From NCBI RefSeq assembly GCF_050908995.1, contig NC_135118.1, positions 6,696,001 to 6,760,000 on the forward strand: a stretch of DNA of 64,000 bases. The letters are read 5' to 3'. This DNA is from Andrena cerasifolii (taxonomy: Eukaryota; Arthropoda; Insecta; Hymenoptera; Andrenidae). Both the position numbers and the translations under genes were made by a program. Every line of letters begins with the position of its first letter. Positions within the stretch are counted from its first letter, which is position 1. Shown piece after piece: positions 48,108 to 58,810 of the stretch. The notes beneath the pieces are model-generated. The model was not told where the DNA came from, made no database searches, and saw nothing but the letters and a program-made list of their open reading frames with translations.

Positions 48108-49984
48108 GTATGAATCAGAGAGTCGCACGAACAAAATTAACCCAAAGAATCGCTAACTGTCGACTCCACAAACGCGGTCCTCGATCTCCACCCCATTCCC
48201 CCCGATCGGCCGCCTGAAAATCCTCGTCAACGCTCCTTTACCACCACCTACCAGAGCACGCCAGCAGGGTATCCATTTCACCCGTTCCGAAGGGCTCGAA
48301 CAGGGAGGAAGGGGGTAGGTGATGACCGGGACCCGCTCCATCTCTCTGGTAGACAAATATCGCGAGTCGCGTCGCGCTGCCGGCGATGGCGTTCATTATG
48401 GCCGCTTAATGGCGCGATTTACCATTGAAAAAAGCCGGCGACACCGTCTGAATGAGCCATTATGGGCCGGTCTACAGAAATAATTATCGTAGCATTGACA
48501 GAAAAGGGGCGCGCTGGCGAATGCCTCGTTCCCGTTACACATCCAGGCGCCCGTGTGTCGTCGGCGGATGGCGGAGCTCGGTGCACGTCGCCCCCTCCTC
48601 CCTCCGCCGATGTCAGCTCTCTTTTTCTTCCTGATCTATTTACGATACAAAGGGCGTCTCATCGCGGACGGTGGCGGAGGATGAAAGGGCAGAATGGAAG
48701 GGAGAAGCGAGCCAGTCGGTTGGTCTCTCGGTGGCTCTCCAGGAGAGGCAAGATTGTTTGTTTGTCGGGAGCTTCTGCCGTGCGCGCACAAACAAGTGGA
48801 AACAAATAATATCCTGGCCGCATTACGCTAAAGGAGTCGATGGAGACCGAGGGGTTGGGCGATACGGGGGATGGGGCGCGCAGCCAGGGGGTGCCCCAGG
48901 GCGACGGTAACGAGGCGAACGAGTGCCGCGAACCTACCGTCATTAATGGTCGGCCTCGGGCCCACGCGTCCCACCCCTACTCCCTACCCTCGTTTTGTGT
49001 ACTCGCTCCGCGTCTCCTGGAATCTAACCTACCGCCGCGCATCGTCCCGTATATCACGCTTTCCAAGCGACTCGACGGCGAACGGAACTGGAAATTGAAG
49101 AAGTTCGATTGACAGGAAGTCGGCGATGGGTTGTTAGCGACGCGTGGCGGGCTGCTCCGAGGCTCCGGAGTCGGCGGTTCGCCGGCGTTTCCTGGCGGCG
49201 AGTGATAGCTGCTGGTGTGACTTAGTTTGCTCGATGGTGGGAACTGGAGCGGAGAGGATTTTACAGTGGTTGTGATCGAGGAGAGGTTTGATTCTTTGTT
49301 GCGCGCGGAGGAGGAGAATGCTGGTGGCAGGCTGTTGGCGTTAGGCATCTGTTGATTGGCTGATTGGTTAGGCTACTCTTCGCTTCTCTAAGTCTCTAAT
49401 TCCTGCGGGGGCTAGTTTAGTCCCCGAGGATTTTAGGAGTAATGTTTAAGTGACCACTTGTAGTGCACTGTTAAATCAAAGAGACAATAATCGACACTAA
49501 TAAAATCATCACTGAGGAGACGAAGCATGCCCACAAATGTGTATCATCTATAAAGCATTAATCCTCTGGCGGAACATGTGCCCAGGCCTCGAAATTAGCC
49601 GAGGATAGTCGTAAAGGAGTACACCATCGCCATAAAAGCGAGTAGCCACGTGTCAGGCTGGAAATTGTCGGGACAGAGATACGCGGCGAAGGTGGAGGAA
49701 AACGCTCGGTTTTGGTTAAACATCGGGGTCGCGTATTCACACAGGAGCAGGCATCGATTATGAAACAAAGCGGACCTCGAGGTATCGTAAACTCGAGGAA
49801 GGTCCGATTCTCCCGGTAATTGACCCCAAGTCGTTAACTCGGTGATCCTGTTGCTTGAAAGCTGTTTGATGGCGGGGTTCTGATGGAGGACTAAATCGCT
49901 GATGGAAATCTGCAATTATTTTTCGACCTTCCTGCGGCAAATAATTACACCAGCTTACAAAATCCAAAAATTATTTTTGATCGA
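48108..49984. other. CpG-rich non-coding stretch
   Basis: No gene or paired repeats recognised. Overlapping frames of 60-120 codons occur on both strands in GC-rich DNA. Confidence 0.5.
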
Positions 49985-50540
49985 GACTACACTATGAAAT
50001 TCTTATGTAAGGTAGTCGTATGTAAGCTGGTCCCCTAAACTCAAAAATCGACATAAGACGAAATCCTATGGATACATTTTTGAGATATCGTCCGATGAAT
50101 ATTTTGGTAATTTTTTAAGAAAACGCTTTTGGTCATATCTCGCGTTATAATTCGCTGATTTGATCGCGACGACTCTTAAATAAAAGGTAATTAAATTGCA
50201 TACAACTCTTTCCTACCGTGTTTTCCAATCGGATCAATAGTTTAGGCGGAATCGAGCGAAACTTAAGATGAATGTAATGTTTTGGGGCCGAAATTGAAAT
50301 CGAAAATTCACTACATAGCCTGGAAGACATAGAAATTATCATGTGACGTCCAGTTTCTTATCCTTTTACGCAGAGTGCGCACCTTAACGAAGAAAACAAG
50401 CACAACCTAAGCAAAATCTATGCACAAATAAGGAAGTTATGGGCGAAAGAACTGGAGTGCCTATTTTCAACTTTTTCCCTATTTTTGCAGTTCTTCCTGT
50501 TTCTTGGCGAATTACGTATTTGTCTTCAATGAAAACAAAT

Positions 50541-50933
50541 TTAAATGTACTTTATTTTATTTTTTATTTTTGAAAAGCAATTCTGGCTCTTTCTGTTTCT
50601 TTTGCCCCCATTGAGATCAGTTGCTCTTACAAAGAACCAGTCGTAGTCACCCATCATTGACTCATCCCAGAATGCTTGGTAGCGGCTCTCGATACTTTTC
50701 ATCTGCTGATTAAATCTCTACCCATGTTCATCACTTACAACACCAAGATTTGGTGGGATGAAATCTAAATGCGAGTGGAGGTAATGGATCTTCAAAGGCA
50801 TGATAACGCCTATATTGAGAGAATAAAGAAGTAAAAAGCATGTTACAGCAGAAGATCGATACAAAGGAAATTATTACAAAAAGCACTACATACCGATTTT
50901 CTTATAGTTCTTTAGCAAATCATCGATGATTTT
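50541..50933 (-). pseudogene. Decayed arthropod repeat protein, left-arm copy, with an intron
   Basis: On the minus strand an exon end reads IIDDLLKNYKKIG, then an 84-bp intron (50893-50810, gtatgt..atatag), then GVIMPLKIHYLHSHLDFIP..NLGVVSDEHG, an in-frame TAG, RFNQQMKSIESRYQAFWDES, MMGDYDWFFVRATDLNGGK and a stop at 50543-50541. I recognise the LKIH-LHSHLDF..NLG..SDEHGERF wording as a protein family scattered through arthropod genomes and tied to mobile DNA; I cannot name its transposon class. The TAG sits where family members have Glu. Upstream sequence is cut off by the fold point. Confidence 0.75.
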
Positions 50934-51038
50934 TTACAAAGTCCGGACTTTTATCGTTGCCAAGAATAATTTCATTTGTATCGATCATCTGCTGTAACAT
51001 GTTTTTTACTTCTTTATTCTCTCTATATAGGCGTTAAC

Positions 51039-51290
51039 ATGTCTTTGAAGATCCATTACCTCCATTCGCATTTGGATTTCATCCCACAAAATCTTGGTGT
51101 TGTAAGCGATGAACATGGCTAGAGATTTAATCAGCAGATAAAAAGTCAATGATGGGTGACTACGACTGGTTCTTTGTAAGAGAAACTGATCTCAATGGGG
51201 GCAAAAGAAACAGAAAGAGCCAAAATTGCTTTTCAAAAATAAAAAATAAAATACAGTTAAATTTATTTTCATTGAAGACAAATACGTAAT
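51039..51290 (+). pseudogene. Decayed arthropod repeat protein, right-arm copy
   Basis: Begins MSLKIHYLHSHLDFIPQNLG, continues VVSDEHG, then the same in-frame TAG as the left arm, RFNQQIKS, and then a frameshift caused by a 34-bp deletion that removes the SIESRYQAFWD part. Beyond it, MGDYDWFF-type wording resumes in another frame. The intron acceptor (ctctatatag, 51021-51030) is kept, but the donor is absent because the fold point lies inside the intron. Not functional. Confidence 0.75.
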
Positions 51291-51704
51291 TCGCCAAGAA
51301 ACAGGAAGAAATGCAAAATTAGGGAATAAGTTGAAAACAGGTACCCCAGCTCTATCGCCCATAACTTCCTTATTTGTGCATAGATTTTGCTTAGGTTAGG
51401 CTTGTTTTGCCAAAACATTACATTTATCTTAAGGTTCGCTCGATTCCGTCTAAACTATTGGTCCGATTGGAAAACACTGTAAGAAAGAGTTGTATGCAAT
51501 TTAATTACCCTTTATTTAAGAGTCGTCGCGATCAAATCAGTGAACTCTAACGCCAGGTATGGCCAAAAACGTCGGGTCGTCTTCTTAAAAAATTACCAAA
51601 ATATTCATCGGGCGATATCTCAAAAATGCATCCACATGATTTCGTCTCATATCGATTTTTGAGTTTAGGGGACCACTATACGTAAGAATATCATAGCGGA
51701 GTCT

Positions 51705-53193
51705 ACGTCACGACATGACTGTAAACTAGTGTTATCTGGTAGTCTTCGGCGTTGTGTAGCACCAGTTTAAATTCAGATGGTCACTTTCGAAATAAGTCAA
51801 GAGCTCCTCTACTACATCCTAACTTTCTCATCCTCCAAATTGACTCACCTTTTTTAAAATCTTACCTTTATGGCCCTTGCAGGTACTGCTAAAAAATTCC
51901 TTAAAACACGTTCCAATTTTCAGCCTACTCACTTCTCCTCCAATCTCACACAATCCAAAATTCCAAGCCACCTTCAAGCCGCCCCTAAATTCACAATAAC
52001 CACCTCTGCACATCTCTGTTACAATCATCTTTCGCGTACGCATTCTCGAGACACCTGAACCACATCTTCGAAACACCCTCCCGATTCCATACTCTTCCCC
52101 AGGCCTCCGTGCTCCACAATAGAACCGTTCCGCGATCCAGGGAAAAGAACTCTCCCATCGAGCTGGCATAAATATGCATGCGTAACCGACGAAAATTCTC
52201 AGCGATCAGGAACGGAGATATACACCCTTATATCCTAGAGCTGAGCGCAGAGTCCCCGAACGGGCAAATAACAAGCGTCTTCCTAGCCACGGCGTCTGCT
52301 CCAAGGCCCAACCACCTGTATATCCGTTATTTATCCTCTGTTCGACCGCTGACTGGCTTAATTGCTCGGCCAACATCGGCACCGCTACCTCCATTAGCCC
52401 GCAAGCCGCTTAATGCGACTCCGACTCGTATACCCGCGGCCGCTTCATTTACGCTTAATATGGCGCGTACGTGCATAAACCGGCGGCGTTTTCAGGCGTC
52501 TTCGAGGGAGGGCCGTGTAACTCGCGGCTGTTTGGCCGGCGATCGGCCGGCGTATCGAAGGGAAAGCCCTTTCGAGCTCCTCCGCCTGGTGTTTCTGCGT
52601 TTATCCGTCGCGCTTGCACACAATCGGGGCTCCCTCTTCCCAACCCCCCGCCCCCACCGCGCCGCCTGCCGACTACAAGTCCGCTCGAGTACATTGCACA
52701 CACGCCAGCTAATGGCTCGCGTTGCACAGGTAATCCCGCCACATGATCGTCTCTCTCTACCAATTCTGTCTGCTCGACACGCTCCGTCTTCGCTGGACAC
52801 GTGTAAATTTATCGCATCCCAACCCCCGCCCCTTCGCCGTCGCACCGATCTCGCTCGTTTCGCCGCTGGAATCGCGGCAGACAGCTCTCGCCTCGCCGAC
52901 AACTCGAGATCGAGCACCCTCGCGAGTAGTAATTGGGTCTGTGGAGCGTACTCGGGGGTTTCAACCCTGCAACTTTTGCAGCCGCCTCCGAGCAGAGGGA
53001 GCTTTTTGTTCGGGGGTTTAAGGTCAGCATTTCAGGCACTTCTGGCGGATGCTTTGAGTGTTCTGATAGCTGGAAGTTTCGTGCGCTCTGTGTTCTATGG
53101 TGGGTTAGTATATGTTAGTGTATGTATTTTTTTTTGGAGGGCTTTGAAGAGATCTCACGGTGGGTTTCTGGTAAAGAAATGAGTTAGGCAGTG
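51705..53193. other. CpG-rich non-coding stretch with a 334-codon chance frame
   Basis: The frame at 52178-53182 (+) is long but has Ala/Arg/Ser/Pro-rich wording, several competing frames of 60-140 codons on both strands, no domain and no neighbouring splice evidence. I treat it as chance in GC-rich DNA, with modest certainty. It could only be rescued by transcript evidence. Confidence 0.45.
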
Positions 53194-53201
53194 GGTCAAG
53201 T

Positions 53202-54458
53202 CAGCGCTGCACCTAGCGGGGAAGGCAAGGAGCCCTGGCACCCCGCAAGGAAAAAGAAAAAGGTGATTATTGTAACCACGGCTAAAGTGATTTAAAAGCT
53301 TTGTAAAAGGAGAAAGAAACCTGGATTTTATTCTTTAAATAAATTTTTATAATCACCTGATGAATTTTATTGAATTTGCTCACCCCAAAATTGACCCTCC
53401 AGTGCACATGTTATTTAAAATTACACTGTTGCACACGTTGGGCTTCACAGGCCCATATTTCCAAATCTAGGAGTGCATAGCTATTTTGCGAAAAAAATAT
53501 TTATAACGAAATGAAATACTGAACAAATATCTCTTTAACACTACCATCCTTTTCAATATTAGGGGAGACCGGGGCAAAGTGAACCTCGGGGTAAAATGGG
53601 CTTTCTTAATTTATTCTTTAACAATAGAATATATTTAGAAATTTTGGTGACGTAATAAATGTGTGTAATACCACAGTGATAATTATACACATTCAGATAT
53701 CGCAAAATGGAAATTCATTTAAAAAATTAAAAATTAAGTTTTATAGACTTCCAAATTGTTTTTTTTTCAATTCAGCTTTTTGGATAGATGAGTCTTAAGT
53801 GTGTTATTTTAACTCCAATTTGTTTATAACACGCTTATAAACATACATGTACTCGCGTTTAAGAAAACATTAATCCTAACATTATTAAATAATTCATTTT
53901 TCATTGAGTACACATTCGGGGCAAAGTGAGTTGCAAAGAAAAGATGCGCGAGTGATGTGCGCAATAACCTAACCTGCCAGCTAGCTGGGAAACCACGCGG
54001 CGTGATAGAACAGAATCTACCCTCAAAAAAGTGAAAAATCTGCCACAGTTGTTGACAACCACGGTGCAAAAAAAGCCAGAAGCTGCCGTGCTACACACGT
54101 CATTCCAGCGCAAGGGGTTAATATTTACCTATATCCTTAATTAAAGTTCTTATTTTGTTGCACCTCACTTTACCCCGGACAGGAGTTCACTTTACCCCAT
54201 ACATGGGGTAAACTGATACCTCCTGCATCATTTCTTTCAAGTTGATTTTCAATATACTCTAAGTTTATTTTAAGTATTGCTATTCGTCATTTGTCAATAG
54301 TGAGGTTTTAATTATATTATAAATCTATTTCCAAACATTTTTATTGAAAGGGAAAAATTTTATTCGACTTCAACTTTTTCCGTCCCACTTTGTCCCGGTC
54401 TCCCCTACGAGAGCTATTCACGTGTGCAGTGTAGAGTTAAATCCTGAGTGCGCTACTG
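53202..54458 (+). mobile_element. hAT-type MITE interrupted by another element
   Basis: Left end cagcgctgcacctagcgggg (diverged from CAGTGGCGCACC) and right end aatcctgagtgcgctactg. A perfect 8-bp duplication ggtcaagt flanks it (53194-53201 and 54459-54466). The interior matches the 40.3-kb copy (gctaaagtgatttaaaagct, ttgtaaaa, ttaaataaatttttataatc, acctgatgaattttattgaa). A TA-flanked element at 53562-54405 is nested near its right end, making this copy long. Non-coding. Confidence 0.9.
53562..54405. mobile_element. TA-flanked element with GGGGAGACCGGGGCA ends, theme AAAGTGA
   Basis: Left GGGGAGACCGGGGCAAAGTG then aacctcggggtaaaatgggc; right cactttgtcccggtctcccc. TA on both sides (53560-53561, 54406-54407). 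The phrase ggggcaaagtgag recurs at 53918, cctcactttaccccgg at 54163, and gttcactttaccccatacat then ggggtaaactga at 54186-54217. It is nested in the hAT element 53202-54458 and so is younger. A frame at 53824-54069 (-) is short and unrecognised. 844 bp. Confidence 0.85.
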
Positions 54459-54466
54459 GGTCAAGT

Positions 54467-55666
54467 TGGGAAAGAGACTGGAATTCTGTAACATAGAAGT
54501 TGTGATTGATAAGTAACCTCGAGTGATGAGTGTTATCAGCGGATCTTAAGCAGCGGGACCTCCCGCAGTGAGTATTTACAAAACATATCACTCTTCGTAG
54601 ATTTCTATCTGCCTGTCGTACAAATTGCTGCCAATCTCATTTCAAGCAATTTGTCGTTTATAAAGCCCGATAATTGCTGACACGGAGTGCAATCGACAAC
54701 CAATAGCCGCTAACTTATGTTTATGGAACAACGATAAATGTATTAAAGATCGTGGTCGGCAAACTGTAATTGCCCCCATTAAAGTCGAAACAAATTACGG
54801 AGAGAACAAAGTGGATCGCCGTGTCACTCCTCTGCACGTTTGCGCAATAATATTAACGCGCCGTCGTTTTCCGCCGAAAACGTGGGTCGGTCGATCCACG
54901 ACGGTCGGGGGCAGGTGCTTCCTCGAGATTGTGGCTGTTGCATATAATCGCGATATGCTTTCGACATGGGTGCGATCGGATAATCGCTTGTAGTCGCTTT
55001 CACGATGCACGTTAAACGCGGCAATTCCCCGGCACCCCGTATAATCAGGAGGATCGTGCACCCTGGCACGCGGATGCACAACCGCCCAAAACTTACAATA
55101 ACACGGAAGAATCGATCGGCCGATCATTATCGGCTATTATTGCCGAAGGTTGCGGTTAAGAAGTGGGCCTTGAACCCTTGAAAGATGGTACGCGCGCAGC
55201 TTTTCTTCTCCAGGGAACCACCATTCCGTGCAGCCGCTATTTCAATTGAAAAATAATTTCCTTCGGTAACATGAAACTTCGTAGACATGCTTTGGGCCTG
55301 TAGGGTTGAAGGGGGTATTTGGATACCTAGTTGAATCGTCTGGGTGTTATCTTTGATACACGATTTATAATATTTATATCGCGTTTTTTTATAGACAAAT
55401 GACAGTTGAGGGGGTTAAATGGAGGGGGAGATTATTGTGTAAAGGATTGTGGTTGGATGATGGTATTAATGTTGGATAAGTATTTGAGCCTTCCACAATT
55501 CACATTTATCAATCCACAGTAGGGCTCCAAATTTCAACTAGTAGCTCCTGAGAGCTCCTAATTGTCCTCTGCATACTGACCAGCCGCGTTACCAATTCTT
55601 CCAACGTCGACTTTTCGATGGGACTCTTTTCCTAACTCTACAAATACCCAAACTAACGGGGCGCCA
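54467..55666. other. Non-coding stretch, CpG-rich at 54.8-55.2 kb
   Basis: No gene recognised. It ends at a Tc1/mariner-like terminus. Confidence 0.5.
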
Positions 55667-56540
55667 CCTACAGTGCCGGGCAATAGTATTGGGACACCCT
55701 TCAAGGGGACTAGGCAGTCGAAAAATCGATTTTTTTATTGCATCCGCCGAAAGTACTATTTTTTTTCTGAATAAAATGCCGCTTGGTTTATAGTAAAATT
55801 CGCAAAATTGTAGATTCGACAGCTAAAAACGTCAAGCGGTAACCTATAGTGTCGCCCTTGTCCAGAAACTTTAAACGCGTTTTTCTCGAATATTTTCTCC
55901 CCTTCATTTTTTCCTGATTGCGAACGAATTGAGGTTTCAGATCGACTTGGAAAAAATTACAGGACGTGTAAAACATGTGCCATTTCGGCGCAAACCTCTG
56001 ATATGGTCCGTCAAAATTCGAGATTTTCATAAAAAAAATTAAGAAGTCACCGAATTTTTTAATGAAAATCTCGAATTTTCGAGAAAAACGCGTTTAAAGT
56101 TTCTGGGCAAAGGCGACGCTATAGGTTACCGCTTGACGTTTTCAGCTGCCAAATCTACAATTTTGCAAATTTTATTATAAACCAAGCGGCATTTTATTGA
56201 GAAAAGATAGTACTTTCGGAAAATGCAATAAAAACCGATTATTCGACTGCCTAGTCCCCTTAAAACCGAATACCTCTTTTAAAATTGGTCCAACCGACTA
56301 GAGCTTTTTGAGTAGCTAGATGACGTGTTTCGTCGTTTTGGGAAAGAATCACAGTTGGTCGGAATAGCGAAGAAAAAAGTGAAGGTCGCTTCTTCAACGT
56401 TTTTACCTGAGTCTATAATGAAAATTTAAAATCCTGCACAGACAGATTTAAGTAAGTTGTATACATGCTGAAAATTTTATCGAAACTTTCATAAATATGT
56501 ATTGTGACTTATTGTAGAACGCGTTGAAAAGATCTTTATA
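55667..56540 (+). mobile_element. Tc1/mariner-like remnant, left end, split by a foldback
   Basis: tacagtgccgggcaatagta then ttgggacaccc at 55667 looks like a TA-flanked Tc1/mariner terminus. The foldback at 55703 follows after a few bases, and the sequence after it (aaaaccgaatacctctttta, aaattggtccaaccgactag) reads as a plausible continuation of the same subterminal region. No matching right end or transposase was found; the limit near 56540 is a guess. Confidence 0.4.
55703..56261. mobile_element. Foldback element, 559-bp palindrome
   Basis: Outer arms 55703-55889 and 56075-56261 pair closely: aaggggactaggcagtcga, ttttattgcat, ccgaaagtacta, aaaatgccgcttggtttata, aaattgtagatt, aaaacgtcaagcggtaacct and aaactttaaacgcgtttttc. 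An inner pair (aaaattcgagattttcat against atgaaaatctcgaatttt) surrounds the centre at about 56045. About 120 bp in the left half (55890-56008) have no partner. No reliable coding frame. Confidence 0.87.
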
Positions 56541-58810
56541 CACGTCTCCTCTTCACACTATCAGGACCAACTCTGCGAGAGCAGTTCATTGATATCTGGA
56601 ACAACCACCGCCATCATTACACGTCACAAAAATTCAAACGTACACCCTTACGTCATGCCCACACGAATTCTAAAGCCACGCGACCTGCTCCTCGCGCAAA
56701 GACTCGTCCAACCAAAGAAATGCGCCGCTTCCAAGGAATATTCTCCCGTCTTCGGTAACACTCGCTTCCCAGCCGCAGTCAGTGCATTATTTCCAATAAC
56801 TTTCATTGGCAACGCCGGCTATATTTCCCCGGAACGAAGCAAAACAGCGGAAACGCGGTTTTCCCAGCCGCGTCTCCGTCGTTCCTCCCTGCCTGCCCTT
56901 CTTCCTCCGTTTTTTTTTTTGTCGAACATCGACAGATTTGTGGATAGCCGATGCTCCCTGGGCTCGGTTCGTGAAATAAGGATGCGCGACGCGAGGGGCT
57001 CGATATGCTAGCCGGCTTCCTTCGAGGCGTATTCCTCGAGGAACCCTCCCTCTCGCGCACCCTCCGGGAGCTTTCACAGCCAGACAAAGCCAGCCCTTTC
57101 CGCCAGTCTTCGCACCCTCCCTATTCCCCCCTTCACCCTCCCGCTGTTCCTCCAACACCCGCTGTCTCTCTGTCGAACGCGTCTGCCTCTTCCTCGTGCT
57201 TCCTCCGTCGTTTGCTCGCTGCCAACCATCCCCCCCTCCCCCTCCCCATCGCGGCAGCTTCTCCACCCCTCGTGGACTCTCTTTCCGCGCCACGGCGACG
57301 AAGCATTGATTGCAGGTTCACAGTCTGGAACCTCAATTGTCGCATCTAAGGCGCGCTTCCACGCCTCGAACAATCGCCTCGCTGCCGCTTCCTCTTCTTT
57401 CTCGCCCTCCTCCTTCGCGCGCCACCCCCGCCGCTCTCCGCACCACCGTTTCACCCTGGCGAGGAGCTGCTGCCGTGCCCTAAAACGAGGCACCTCCGTC
57501 GATGGCGACAACGACCGCGTCATCCAGCGTCGACCGACTACCCGTCGAAATTATGACTCCCGAATCGCGTGTCGCTCCACCCACCCACCCACCCTCTCCG
57601 GGAGCCTCTCGGGGAAGATGGAGCCTTCCGATTAACGAGGACGGTATCGGGGGATTTCGCGGGTGAGATGCTGCTTCGATCGAGGGGCTGTAGAGTGGTG
57701 ATCAGAGGTTGGAGCTGAGGAGAGTGGAGGATGATTGTAGTAGTCCCTCGCAAGCAACTTCCCAAGCTCCAGGATCCTTTTTCTATTCCTTGCGAGGGAC
57801 AAGAAGAAACTCACCCCCTGGTTCCGTTCTTTATTCCCATTAAACAGCTCCCACGTCTTAGGCACCTATATACAATCACCCAAGTACCTGCTATAACTTC
57901 GCGGAGAGTCGAATCCTTTCCCAGACACTTCCTAAACGCGATGCGAGATTATCCGTGGTGGATAGCGGACGCTCTCCTTCGCGCCGAGTCTCCAATCCCA
58001 CGAGATAATCGACGGAGATTCGTCGTACAACAGTGGGATTTCCGTGCGGTCGGATCAGTATCTCGTTTGAAGAGAGCGGGGTGCTATTGAATTATAATCG
58101 GCGCGCTTAAGTATTCCCCGATAAAGGACCCACCGGTCCCCGGCCAGTTTCGTGAAACCGAAACGGGTTATCTTATAATATCTTATAAGATGGCGCTTTC
58201 TTTCGCGCGCCGGGGAGAGCATCTCCGGCGTTCGGAGCGCAACCCCTCATTATATCCCCGTCGTAGCCGGTTATTAAAGCTGTTTCTCACTTTTATGAAA
58301 CAAAGAAGCGCGAATTAAGCAATAAATATATTCCCCGCCGCTGCCTCCGCGCCGCCTCTGATCCTCCGGTGGGCAGCGGCGGGATCGAACAAACGTGGCT
58401 CGGCCAGGTGCAATTTTCAGCATCGAATTTTATACCGCTAGGATAATTTCGGTTTTTTCCACGCTCCTTTTAGACACGCCGCGATGCCCCGCGCACGGGA
58501 AACTCGTGTATTTTAATGGAACCGCGCGACACAACTGTCGTTTCAAGTCCCGTGCATCATTGATCGACCTTTTGTCGTTGAAATTTAATTCGCCCGTCGG
58601 ATGGATTATTCAAGGGGAAAACTTGACTCGTTGGAAAAGTTAATCGGTTCAATAAAAAATGACCATAGAAAGGCAATAGTTGTCTCGACGCGGAATTACG
58701 CGTGGGTAGGGGAGGGCTGGACATTAGCGCGTCAAGAGTGATCTCTGATGGTGACGCCAGCAAAGAATCAAGAGTCGCGGATGATAGGCGTTGAAGGTGA
58801 AGGACTATGT
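56541..58810. other. CpG-rich non-coding stretch with a pyrimidine-rich tract
   Basis: 57.0-57.5 kb is strongly C/T-biased on the plus strand, giving Pro/Ser-rich and Arg/Glu-rich chance frames. 58.1-58.4 kb is CpG-rich with AATTA cores. No gene recognised. Confidence 0.5.

Larger units (their letters stand above)
49985..51704. mobile_element. 1.7-kb foldback palindrome of a coding transposon end
   Basis: The arms (about 49985-50873 and 50969-51704) are inverted copies along nearly their whole length. Outermost gact.c.ctatga.attctta and gtcccctaaactcaaaaatc, then a gagatatcg..gatgaatattttggtaatttttt block, gatcgcgacgactcttaaat, ataaggaagttatgggcga and cattgagatcag. A centre of about 95 bp is unpaired. 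The left arm has about 110 bp (about 50290-50400) missing from the right, and the right lacks 34 bp of coding sequence. Each arm carries the 3' part of the same protein gene (two entries below), so the palindrome is a duplicated transposon end joined head to head. Transposon class unknown. Confidence 0.9.

Noticed and set aside
52178..53182. 334-codon open frame on the plus strand
   Set aside because: Ala/Arg/Ser/Pro-rich wording in CpG-rich DNA, overlapping frames on both strands, no domain or splice context. It is most likely open by chance.
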